Below, in pieces: positions 49,436-56,543 of a DNA stretch of 56,543 nt. The DNA is from JBGPJM01 sp041485385 (GTDB taxonomy: Bacteria > Planctomycetota > Phycisphaerae > Phycisphaerales > UBA1924). Numbering within the stretch: the stretch's first letter is position 1; each line of letters starts with the position of its first letter. A program made the position numbers and the translations under genes. Below the pieces are notes generated by a model. It was not told the DNA's origin, did no database searches, and worked only from the letters and a program-made list of their open reading frames with translations. The DNA is taken from assembly GCA_041485385.1 (NCBI GenBank), contig JBGPJM010000004.1, forward strand, positions 1 to 56,543, given 5' to 3'.

Positions 49436-51805
49436 TCATGCCGCCCTGGCGATCGGGGCCGTGCTCTCTCGCCACCGCCAGTCGGGCAGCGTGACCGTCG
49501 CCGTCGTGCCCACGTCCTTCTCGCTGCTCAGCTTGATCACCCCTCCGTGCAGGGAGATCAGCCGCCACGCCGTCGCGAGCCCCAGGCCGGGCTGCCTCCC
49601 CGCCGGCTTCTCGCTGAAGAACGGGTCCATCGCGTGCTCCAGCGCGTGGTCGGACATGCCGCAGCCGGTGTCGGTCACCTGGATCAACAGTCGGTCATCC
49701 GGGCCGTCGGTTTGAACGCGAACATCGATGTATTCGCGGGGGCGCGACTCGATCGCGTTGATGACGATCTCGGCCAGCGCCTGGATCATGAGTTCTCGGT
49801 CCAGACGCGCAGGAAGCAGCTTCTCGGACAGGCTCACGCGGATCGGCACCGCCGGCGGCCTGCCGCTCTTGCGCGACGCCTGCTCCCGCGCCCGCTTGAT
49901 CGCCTCGGTGATGATCTCCGCCAGGTTGGTCTTGGTCATCCGCGCCGTCGGCGGGCGCGCGATGATGTGCAGCCGGCTCACCAGGTCGTCCAGCCGGCGC
50001 GCCGCCTCGATCACCGCCTGCGCCGCCCCCCTCTGCGCGGGGTCGTTCGTCACGTTCGCCAGCATCTGGCACCGCCCGCTGATGATCGCCAGCGGGTTGT
50101 TCATCTCGTGCGCCGCCCCGGCCGTCAGCTCGCCCAGCCGCGCCATCGCCTGCGCCTCCGCCAGCTCGCGCTGCGTCTGCGACAGCACACGGTTCGATTC
50201 GGCCAGCTGCTCGCCTAGCCGGCTCGCCTCCTCGTGGTACGCGGCCCCCGCCACCGCCGCCCCCCACGCGGCCATCAACGCCCCCAGCGCCCGCCTCCCC
50301 ATCCCCTTCACCTCGCCCTCCCGATCGTGCAGCAGCAGCAGCACCGGCCCGTCGCCGGAGATTTCGGTCCCCTCGCCGTCGGCGTCGGGGTGCCCAGCCC
50401 CCGGCCCCAGCGCCATGAGCTGCGTGTCGCGGGCCCCGGCCGCCGGCAGCGCTTCGTCCAGGATCCGGCGCGCCATCCGGTGCGCGTCCTCCGGCGAGCG
50501 GGCCACCATCTCCGACAGGCTCTCGGCGTGCACATCGGGGTTGTCCGGCCTCACCGCCTCGGCCAGCTCGCTGGCCGTGCGCCGGCCTTCGCGATCGAAC
50601 CGCACCGCCAGCCACAGGTCCCCCGGCCCCCCCTCGTACACCGTCGCGTACAAGCCCGGCCCCAGCACCGACGCCGCCGAGCGCACCACCTGCGAGATCA
50701 CCTCCAGCGCCGTCATCTCCGGGCGCACGGTGGACGCGAACGAGGCGATCGCCCCCAGCGTCACCGTCTGCTCCTGCGCCGCCTGGGCCCGCCGCTCCAC
50801 CGCGCCGTTCAGTTTCGCCAGCCGCCGGTTCGCCGAGCGCAGCGACTCCAGCATCACCTGCTCCGTCGGCTCGTCGCTCAGCCCCAGGTCGCGGCACCGC
50901 TCCCCCACCGCCTCCACCAGCCGCGGGAACAGCCCCTCGATCTTCTCCCGCTTCAGCTGCAGCGGGGCGCACACCTCGTCCAGGGTCTGCCCCCCGCTGT
51001 GGTTCCCCGACCACCCCAGGTGCAGCTCGCGGCAGACCGCGTCCGCCACGCCCACCACGCCGATCAGGTTCCTGTGGCGCATCGCCGGGAGCGACGGGAA
51101 GTACTGCCCGTGCAGCCACATCACGTCCGCCAGCTCGCCGGGCAGCTCCCACCTCGCCGCCAGCCGCTTCCCCGCCGTGTGGTGGTCCAGCCCGATGATC
51201 GACTGCTCCACATCCGCGATGTTCGCTTGGCGGTGCTCGCTCAGCTCGATCACCCGGTCGTACGCCTGCGGCAGGATGATCTCCAGCGCCAGCTTCCCCA
51301 GGTCGTGCAGCAGCCCGGCGACGAACCCCTCGCACGGCCGCACCCCCAGCTCCTTGTGCGTCGCGCAGATCAGCTCCGCGCAGCACGCCACCGCGATGGA
51401 ATGCCGCCAGAACCCCACCCGGTCGAACCGCGCCGACTGCTCGCCGCCGGCCCCGCGCGCGGGCGGCTTGGCCGCCCCGCCCTGCTTGTTCCGCGCCCAG
51501 TCGAAGACCTGCACGCTCAGCACGACCGACTGCAGCGCCTCCAGCCCCAGCAGCACCACCGCCCGCTCCACCGTCGTCACGCGCGAGCCCAGCCCCAGCT
51601 CCGCCCGGCGCGACATCGACAGCACCTTCGCCGTCAGCACCGGGTCCGCCGCGATCAGTTTGATGATCTCCTTCAGGTCGGCATCCTCGGCGCTCCCGAT
51701 CTTCAACAGGCGCGCGGCCACGCTCGGCAGCGTGGGCAGCGAATCCAGCTCCTGCAGGATCAGCTCGGCGCGTCGGGATGTCGGGACACCCGCTGGATGC
51801 GGCAT
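49436..51805 (-). CDS. HDOD domain fused to a histidine kinase
   Basis: 789 residues. HDOD domain first (EELDSLPTLPSVAARLLK-like start LQELDSLPTLPSVAARLLKI, VERAVVLLGLEALQSVVLSV, HDLGK in GLLHDLGKLALEIILPQAYD), then a GAF-like region (about 350-500), then a His kinase module: H-box AHEMNNPLAIISGRCQML, N-box EIVINAIES, G1 DTGCGMSD, F-box MDPFFSEKP and G2 GLGLATAW. HDOD proteins usually relay signals in cell cycle or stress; the fusion with a kinase is less common. The ATG at 51805 has a GAGGAG upstream. It is in line with the HTH-receiver gene, and a partner response regulator is plausible. Confidence 0.87.
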   Translation of the reverse strand: MPHPAGVPTSRRAELILQELDSLPTLPSVAARLLKIGSAEDADLKEIIKLIAADPVLTAKVLSMSRRAELGLGSRVTTVERAVVLLGLEALQSVVLSVQVFDWARNKQGGAAKPPARGAGGEQSARFDRVGFWRHSIAVACCAELICATHKELGVRPCEGFVAGLLHDLGKLALEIILPQAYDRVIELSEHRQANIADVEQSIIGLDHHTAGKRLAARWELPGELADVMWLHGQYFPSLPAMRHRNLIGVVGVADAVCRELHLGWSGNHSGGQTLDEVCAPLQLKREKIEGLFPRLVEAVGERCRDLGLSDEPTEQVMLESLRSANRRLAKLNGAVERRAQAAQEQTVTLGAIASFASTVRPEMTALEVISQVVRSAASVLGPGLYATVYEGGPGDLWLAVRFDREGRRTASELAEAVRPDNPDVHAESLSEMVARSPEDAHRMARRILDEALPAAGARDTQLMALGPGAGHPDADGEGTEISGDGPVLLLLHDREGEVKGMGRRALGALMAAWGAAVAGAAYHEEASRLGEQLAESNRVLSQTQRELAEAQAMARLGELTAGAAHEMNNPLAIISGRCQMLANVTNDPAQRGAAQAVIEAARRLDDLVSRLHIIARPPTARMTKTNLAEIITEAIKRAREQASRKSGRPPAVPIRVSLSEKLLPARLDRELMIQALAEIVINAIESRPREYIDVRVQTDGPDDRLLIQVTDTGCGMSDHALEHAMDPFFSEKPAGRQPGLGLATAWRLISLHGGVIKLSSEKDVGTTATVTLPDWRWRESTAPIARAA

Positions 51806-51913
51806 CCTTGTCTTCTCCTCACCCGGGCGCGCTCCGCCGGCCCCGGACCAGGGGCGGGCGCGCACCGACCTCCGGCCCGCCGGGCGTCCGTACCCGGCTC
51901 GCGGCCGCTGTTA

Positions 51914-52510
51914 TTAGACTTCGATCAACTCGCCGATCTTCTTGAGCAATGCCTGCACATCGAACGGTTTTCGCATGAACCCGTCCGCGCCGGCCTTCAG
52001 CAGGCCGTCGATCTCCGGCTGGTTCACCACGCCGCTGATGATCAGGATCTTCGTGTCCTTGCTCTCGTCCCGCTCCCGGATCCGCTGGCACACGATGTTG
52101 CCGTTGATGTCCGGCAGCATGTAGTCCAGGATCAACAGGTGCGGGCGGAACGCCTCGGTCAGCATCCCCGCGTCGTACCCCGTCGAGCACACCCGCACGT
52201 CGTACCGGTCGTCCCGGCCCAGCAGGTCCTTGAACATCTCCAGGATCGGCGCATCGTCGTCGACCACCAGGATCCGCTTGCGCCCGTGGTCCAATATCCC
52301 GATCGGGATGTCGTTGGCCTTCATGAACTTGATCAGCTCGGCCCGCGGGATCCGCCGGAACTTCGAGCCCGGCACGCGGAACCCGCCAAGCCGCCCGCTG
52401 TCGAAACAGCGGATGATCGTCTGCTGGCTGACCTTGCAGATCTCGGCCGCCTCGCCGGTGGTGAAGATCTTCTTGTCAGCCCACGTTCGGGCGGCGGTTT
52501 CGCTGGCCAT
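51914..52510 (-). CDS. Response regulator with an N-terminal excisionase-type HTH
   Basis: 198 residues. The N-terminal HTH (residues ~12-68; FTTGEAAEICKVSQQTIIRC, then DSGRLGGFRVPGSKFRRIPR) is of the BldC/excisionase (MerR-like) kind. A receiver domain follows (KRILVVDDDAPILEMFKDLL, LLILDYMLPDINGN with the phospho-acceptor Asp, KILIISGVVNQPEIDGLLKA, GFMRKPFDVQALL). The usual order is receiver first and HTH second, so this reversed arrangement is notable. It follows tsaB on the same strand and lies just upstream of the HDOD-kinase gene, from which it is separated by 108 bases. They probably form a two-component pair. Confidence 0.88.
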   Translation of the reverse strand: MASETAARTWADKKIFTTGEAAEICKVSQQTIIRCFDSGRLGGFRVPGSKFRRIPRAELIKFMKANDIPIGILDHGRKRILVVDDDAPILEMFKDLLGRDDRYDVRVCSTGYDAGMLTEAFRPHLLILDYMLPDINGNIVCQRIRERDESKDTKILIISGVVNQPEIDGLLKAGADGFMRKPFDVQALLKKIGELIEV

Positions 52511-52732
52511 ACTTCCGGCCTCGTTCGCGGGGGAGGGGCGGCACGGACCCTTCCGCGGTCCCAGAAACGTTCAGGGCGCCGGCGAAAGAACCAGGGCCCT
52601 ACCCATGTTCCACAGGCGTCTATCGACGCACAGATCCCCCAACTTGACGCTCAGCGTCGATCGGGTGGGGGGATAGGGAATTCAGACAAGGCATGATGAA
52701 ACCACCCCAATAATAGGTGGTGCCTCTTCTAC

Positions 52733-53470
52733 TCATGTCGTATCGGACTGGGCGCTCTTGCCGCGTTGGCGCCAGAGAGTGACGGCTTCGGGCTCGCGGG
52801 GGTAGAGGGGGAGCAGTTCGACGGGGTCGAGGTCGGGGAGATCGGATGAGACTTCGAGGCAGGCGGCGGGGTCGAAGATGGGCTCGACAATGCGGATGCC
52901 CAGGGCGCCGGCGCGGACGCGGAGGGGCTCGGGCAGGAAGCTGTCGGCGATGAGGGTGCGGATGTTGAGACGGTCCAGGTCGGTGGCGGTGATGAGCAAG
53001 CCGGAGGGATCGCGCTCGTTTGAGGCTGGAAAAACCGTGGCAAATGCGGTGTCGCCCTTGCTCGAGAGGGCGACGGCGAAGGGGTGGGCGCGGGTCTGCA
53101 CGTCGGCGCGGGCGGCGACGACGAGGGCGGTGGGGACGCTGACGCAGGGGGCGCCGGCGGCTTCGGCGATCATCTTGGCGGTGGCGACGGCGATGCGGAG
53201 GGCGGTGAAGCCGCCGGGGCCGACGGAGACGGCGACGCGCAAGATGCTGCGCGGCCGGATGTTGGCCGCGGTGCAGAGGCGGTCGATGGCGGGCATCAGG
53301 TCGTCGTCGTGCCGACCGACGGTCCTAAGTCGTTCAGTACCAATGACTTGCGGAGGCCGTCCGGGGGCGCACAGCCCAAGGGCGACGCCCGGCCCCGCCT
53401 CCAATCCCGCTTGGTTGCTGGAGGGATTGGAGGTCTCGATCGCCAGGGTGAGGCGGGCTGCGAGAGGCAT
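52733..53470 (-). CDS. tsaB: TsaB, tRNA N6-threonylcarbamoyladenosine-complex subunit
   Basis: 245 residues of the ASKHA fold. Landmarks: LTLAIETSNPSSNQAGLEAG at the start, HDDDLMPAIDRLC, VAVSVGPGGFTALRIAVATA (the GPGxFTxLR hallmark), and PLYPREPEAV at the C-terminus. TsaB pairs with TsaD and TsaE to make t6A37 in ANN-decoding tRNAs. The TsaE gene is 23 kb away. The catalytic metal His pair of TsaD is absent, as expected for TsaB. Downstream lies a weak hairpin (ACCACC/GGTGGT, 52701-52721). Confidence 0.92.
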   Translation of the reverse strand: MPLAARLTLAIETSNPSSNQAGLEAGPGVALGLCAPGRPPQVIGTERLRTVGRHDDDLMPAIDRLCTAANIRPRSILRVAVSVGPGGFTALRIAVATAKMIAEAAGAPCVSVPTALVVAARADVQTRAHPFAVALSSKGDTAFATVFPASNERDPSGLLITATDLDRLNIRTLIADSFLPEPLRVRAGALGIRIVEPIFDPAACLEVSSDLPDLDPVELLPLYPREPEAVTLWRQRGKSAQSDTT

Positions 53471-53499
53471 GGGGCAAGGCTAGGTGAGGGTGCGGGAGG

Positions 53500-53876
53500 G
53501 TGAATGAGGAGGTACTCAGAACGGGGGAGGGCCCGATCTGCGCGTTCGCGACGCCATGCCCGGAAATGCCACCGGCCTCGCGGCCGGAGAAATGGAGGAA
53601 GCTGCCGGTGGCGCCCACGAGCCACGCCTTCGCCTACGTCTTCGCGGGGTCGGCCAAGTTCTGCAACGCCTCCGGCCCGCTGGCGGTGCCGACCGAGAGC
53701 GTGGGTGGGGGGCGGGTGACGACGGGGTGCGGTTCCTGCTGGTCTCGGGCAAGCCGCTGCAGGAGCTTGGGAGGGGGGTAGCCTGGTACGGCCCGATCGT
53801 GATGAACACGCAGGCGCAGCTGCGGAAGGCGTACGAGGAACTGGAGAGGGGGACGTTTCTGGGGGCGGGGAGGTAG
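53500..53876 (+). pseudogene. Pirin remnant, N-terminally truncated and frameshifted
   Basis: Two frames together match the C-terminal half of pirin: 53500 to about 53715 gives LPVAPTSHAFAYVFAGSAKF (like the pirin AFAYVLEG block), then a shift near the G-run at 53706-53716 leads to GVRFLLVSGKPLQELGRGVA followed by WYGPIVMNTQAQLRKAYEEL and the stop at 53876. The N-terminal cupin domain with the metal-binding His residues is missing; tsaB starts where it would be. A sequencing error could explain the shift but not the missing half. Best reading: a decayed pirin gene. Confidence 0.75.
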
Positions 53877-53913
53877 AGGCGATCTAGTCACTCTCAGGCT
53901 CGCGCCGGAGCCA

Positions 53914-55785
53914 TCAGGAATCTCCGGTAGGCTTCTCCACGCTCTCCTTGGCATTCTTCAGGGTCTTCTTCTCAGCCTCGATGTCGCCCGTTCGTTTCTT
54001 CACATTCGCCGCGGCGAGTTCGGCGACGGCGTCGGCACGGGGCTCGCGATCGCCCGACGCATCCTCGACCGCCACGGCGGGACGATCTGGGTTGAGCCCG
54101 GGCCCGGCGGCGGGTCGACGTTCCGGTTCACCCTCCCGCGGTGAGCGACGGTCCTCGGTGAGCAGCTCCGGGTTCAACACGACCTCCCCCCGCACGACCT
54201 GACGCATCGCGTTGATGATCGTGTCGGTCTCGTCGCTCTTGAGCAGGTACCCCGACGCCCCCGACGCCATGGCGAGGTCGACGTAGTCGCGGCACGAATG
54301 CCCGCTCAGCATCAGGACCCGGACGGCGGGGTGGACGACGGTCAGGTCCTTCAGAGACTGGAAGGTGTCGTCGCCCGGGATATCGACGTCCAGCAGCACC
54401 ACGTCCGGGCATTCCTTCTCGGCCGTGCGGGCCAGGGTGGATGCGCTGGGGAGCCACCCGACCCACTCAAAGTCGGTCTCCCGCCGCAGCCTCCGACGGA
54501 TCGCCTCGGCGATCAGCTCGTTATCGTCCACGCACAGCACCTTGATCGGCCGCTCCAGGGGCGGGCCGGCGGGTTCGGCGACGATGACCGCCGGCACGGG
54601 GCTCGCGCGGACGGCCCGGCCGGGGCTCCCGGCCTGCGCTCGAGCGCAGGGCAGGGTCAGGATAAAGGTCGTCCCGACCCCGACTTGGCTCTCCACGTGC
54701 AGGGCGCCCCCGGCCTTGGCGATGAGCGTCCGCACCAGCGACAGCCCCAGCCCCGTCGACATGCTCCGCGTCTTGGTCGTGAAGAACGGCTCGAAGCAGC
54801 GACGCCGCACGTCCTCGGACATTCCCGGTCCGTTGTCGGTGATCCCCAGGCGAATGGCCCCGTCGCCCCCGGGCTCCGCCCACACGCGCACCCACCCGGC
54901 TTCCTGATGCCGGAGCGCATCGCCGGCGTTCTGAACGAGGTTGAAGACCACCTGGCTGAGGTTGTGCTCCGGGATGAGAACCCTGGGCAGCGGGCCCTCC
55001 AGCTGCGACTCCAGAACAGTCCCCCGCGGCAGGCACCCCCGCAGAACCGGGGAGAAGCTCGTCCACCATCGCTGCAGATCGGTCTGGTTCGGCGTGGCGC
55101 CGTCGTCCTGGCCGTCCAGCGAGAGCATGCGCAGCCCGTGCGCCAGCCGCTGGAGGTACTCGGCGCACTTCAGGACCGCCGACACGTCCTCCAGAACCGC
55201 GGCGGGCACGTCCTGGTTCCTGATCGACTCCAGATGGCACCGCACCGGCAGCAACAGGTTGCCCATGTCGTGCCCGAGCCCCGCGGCCAGGGTGCCCAGC
55301 GAGGCCAGCCGTTCCGCGTGGCGCAGCCGCTCGCTGGAGACGGCCAGCTCGTAAGCGTCGGAGGCGATCTTCTCGGCCTGGAGTATGGCCTCGAGGGTCT
55401 TGCGGTGCAGCTCGACGAAGACCGCGACCTTGGCCCGGATCACCTCGGGCAGGATCGGCGAGAAAACGTAGTCCACCGCGCCCAGCCGGTACCCCCGCGC
55501 CGTGTGCGCCTCGGACTGATCGATGGCGGAGATGAAGATGATCGGCGTATACGCCGAGCGGTCCCGCCCGCGGATGAGCTCGGCCGTCTCGAACCCGTCC
55601 ATCCCCGGCATGTTCACGTCCAGCAGGACCACCGCAAAGTCGTGCGTCAGCATGAGCCGCAGCGCCTCTCGCCCCGACGCGGCCTTGTGCAGACGCACCC
55701 CCAGGGGCGTCAGCGCCGAATCCAGCGCAAGCAGCTTGACCGGGCTATCGTCGACGATCAGGATGTCGACCGGTTCTTCACTCAT
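53914..55785 (-). CDS. Hybrid histidine kinase: receiver - kinase - receiver
   Basis: 623 residues. First receiver (VDILIVDDSPVKLLALDSAL, VVLLDVNMPGMDGFETAELI, DYVFSPILPEVIRAKVAVFV, lacking the usual KP), a kinase with LGHDMGNLLLPVRCHLESIR, VFNLVQNAGDA, DNGPGMSEDV, CFEPFFTTKT and STGLGLSLV, then a second receiver (VLCVDDNELIAEAIRRRLRR, VVLLDVDIPGDDTFQSLK, GYLLKSDETDTI) that resembles NarL-type receivers. NarL-type proteins usually continue into an HTH after this point; here the tail after about residue 547 is unrelated and antisense to a plus-strand kinase remnant. The ATG at 55785 opens the first receiver. The gene follows another hybrid kinase gene by 56 bases. Confidence 0.87.
   Translation of the reverse strand: MSEEPVDILIVDDSPVKLLALDSALTPLGVRLHKAASGREALRLMLTHDFAVVLLDVNMPGMDGFETAELIRGRDRSAYTPIIFISAIDQSEAHTARGYRLGAVDYVFSPILPEVIRAKVAVFVELHRKTLEAILQAEKIASDAYELAVSSERLRHAERLASLGTLAAGLGHDMGNLLLPVRCHLESIRNQDVPAAVLEDVSAVLKCAEYLQRLAHGLRMLSLDGQDDGATPNQTDLQRWWTSFSPVLRGCLPRGTVLESQLEGPLPRVLIPEHNLSQVVFNLVQNAGDALRHQEAGWVRVWAEPGGDGAIRLGITDNGPGMSEDVRRRCFEPFFTTKTRSMSTGLGLSLVRTLIAKAGGALHVESQVGVGTTFILTLPCARAQAGSPGRAVRASPVPAVIVAEPAGPPLERPIKVLCVDDNELIAEAIRRRLRRETDFEWVGWLPSASTLARTAEKECPDVVLLDVDIPGDDTFQSLKDLTVVHPAVRVLMLSGHSCRDYVDLAMASGASGYLLKSDETDTIINAMRQVVRGEVVLNPELLTEDRRSPREGEPERRPAAGPGLNPDRPAVAVEDASGDREPRADAVAELAAANVKKRTGDIEAEKKTLKNAKESVEKPTGDS
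54001..54144 (+). pseudogene. Histidine kinase C-terminal fragment, antisense to the hybrid kinase tail
   Basis: The plus strand encodes LHIRRGEFGDGVGTGLAIAR with the start at about 53998, then RILDRHGGTIWVEPGPGGGS and TFRFTLPR, stop at 54142-54144. This is the G2 box and final strand of a HATPase_c domain (GTGLGLAIxRRIxxxHGGxIWVExxPGxGSTFxFTLP). Nothing upstream continues the kinase. It is therefore a remnant, and its complement makes up the C-terminal tail of the intact minus-strand kinase gene. Confidence 0.72.
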
Positions 55786-55841
55786 GGACTCGCTCCGCGT
55801 TGCGCCGGCGCGAGGCCTGCGCACGTCCGCCGGCCGCTCCC

Positions 55842-56543
55842 TCAGGGCTTGAACCAGACCCGCAGCAGCGCCAGGAGCTGCTCGGGGACCACGGGCTTGG
55901 GGATGTAGTCCGACGCCCCCGCCTCCATGCACTTCTCCCGGTCGCCGCGCATGGCTCGGGCCGTCAGCGCCACGATCGGCAGCCGACGCAGCCGGTCGAT
56001 CGACCGGATCGCCCGCATCGTGTCGTAGCCGTCCATCTCCGGCATCATCACGTCCATCAGGACGATGTCCATGTCCGGGCTCGCCTTGAGCGTCTCGATC
56101 GCCGCCTTCCCGTTCTCGGCGTATCGCACGTCCATCTTGTACCGCTCGAGCAGGCTCGTCAGCGCGAAGATGTTCCGCAGGTCATCGTCGACCACGAGCA
56201 CACGCTTGCCGGCCAACACCTCCGCATCTCCGGGCCCGCCGTCGGGCGCGCTGCCCCCGGCAGGGGCCTGGGCCAGCGCGGCCGGGCGCAGCACGGCGTC
56301 CAGCTCGCCCCGCAGCTCCTCCAGCGAGCCGGCGTTGCGCAGGTTGACCGGCCCGGCCCCGTTGGACCGGCGGACGGGCCGTCGGCCCAGCATGATCAGG
56401 GGCAGCTCCCGCAGTGCGTCGTCGCGGGCGAACTCCTGGATCAGCTTCTGAGCACCCATGTCGGGAAGCGGGTTCCGCACGATCACGCAGTCCACCGGGC
56501 TCTCCCGGACGGCGGCGAGCGCCTCGACGCCCGAACCCTTCAC
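55842..56543 (-). CDS. Hybrid histidine kinase, C-terminal receiver part (gene begins outside the window)
   Basis: The last 233 residues of a larger protein. They hold a degenerate receiver (DCVIVRNPLPDMGAQKLIQE, LRELPLIMLG) and a canonical one (KRVLVVDDDLRNIFALTSLL, IVLMDVMMPEMDGYDTMRAI with the phospho-acceptor Asp, LPIVALTARAMRGDREKC, and GASDYIPKPVVPEQLLALL). This end is typical of large HAMP-repeat hybrid kinases (Nik1-like) found in planctomycetes. The upstream part is not visible. It probably shares a transcript with the hybrid kinase gene that follows after 56 bases. Confidence 0.85.
   Translation of the reverse strand: MKGSGVEALAAVRESPVDCVIVRNPLPDMGAQKLIQEFARDDALRELPLIMLGRRPVRRSNGAGPVNLRNAGSLEELRGELDAVLRPAALAQAPAGGSAPDGGPGDAEVLAGKRVLVVDDDLRNIFALTSLLERYKMDVRYAENGKAAIETLKASPDMDIVLMDVMMPEMDGYDTMRAIRSIDRLRRLPIVALTARAMRGDREKCMEAGASDYIPKPVVPEQLLALLRVWFKP

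Noticed and set aside
52622..52661. Inverted repeat ATCGACGC...GCGTCGAT upstream of the HTH-receiver gene
   Set aside because: It could be an operator, but it is short and no promoter elements could be aligned with it, so it is not listed as a feature.

Overview
The window looks like a chromosomal segment of a planctomycete, most likely of class Phycisphaerae. The evidence is the very high GC content, the four secreted proteins that end in a short EF-hand-like tag built around NSQDFFDFL, a VPLPPA-type C-terminal sorting tail on a fifth, Cys-rich GACC repeats, and hybrid histidine kinases of the type common in that phylum. This placement is inference; there is no rRNA gene to test it. No insertion sequence, CRISPR array, tRNA or rRNA was found. 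Most of the window is ordinary core genome with short intergenic regions.

Layout. 1-5.8 kb: the start of a MATE transporter, two secreted proteins, pdxA (whose 3' end contains a perfect parS-like 16-bp palindrome) and two tandem FKBP lipoproteins. 5.8-18 kb: a fused iron-type ABC permease behind an M16-like protein without its zinc motif, dapB, a 24-residue Lys-rich microprotein gene, an amidohydrolase, a 2-hydroxyacid dehydrogenase, a TPR-YggX fusion, pyrD, a membrane metallopeptidase and a DnaJ-type co-chaperone. 18-24 kb: a possible small RNA, a secreted M12-like metalloprotease, a ferredoxin-NADP reductase-like flavoprotein, an aminotransferase and a LmbE-type deacetylase. 24-33 kb: a glycosyltransferase, mgtE, a heavy-metal P-type ATPase, then a thiL-tsaE-exbB-exbD-exbD cluster in which TsaE carries a degenerate YacG domain, and a Fur-like regulator. 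33-42 kb: two membrane proteins, nadE, an ECF sigma/anti-sigma pair and TerC. 42-48 kb: two dockerin-tagged secreted proteins and a flotillin/NfeD pair. 48-56.5 kb: a signalling block on the minus strand (receiver-GAF, HDOD-kinase, HTH-receiver, REC-kinase-REC, end of another hybrid kinase), interrupted by tsaB and by a patch of decayed genes.

How the genes work together. Co-directional genes often overlap by 4 bases (ATGA or GTGA), which supports translational coupling: DUF2470-like/amidohydrolase, exbD/exbD, the two membrane proteins at 35.6 kb, and sigma/anti-sigma. Several convergent pairs meet tail to tail with 0-6 bases between stops. tsaE and tsaB, both needed for the t6A37 modification of tRNA, lie in the same window but far apart. 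The points most worth checking are the parS-like site inside pdxA, the fusions TsaE-YacG and TPR-YggX, the Lys-rich microprotein gene, the orphan terminator at 18.0 kb, and the remnants of a pirin and a histidine kinase at 53.5-54.1 kb, the latter lying antisense to the tail of an intact kinase gene.
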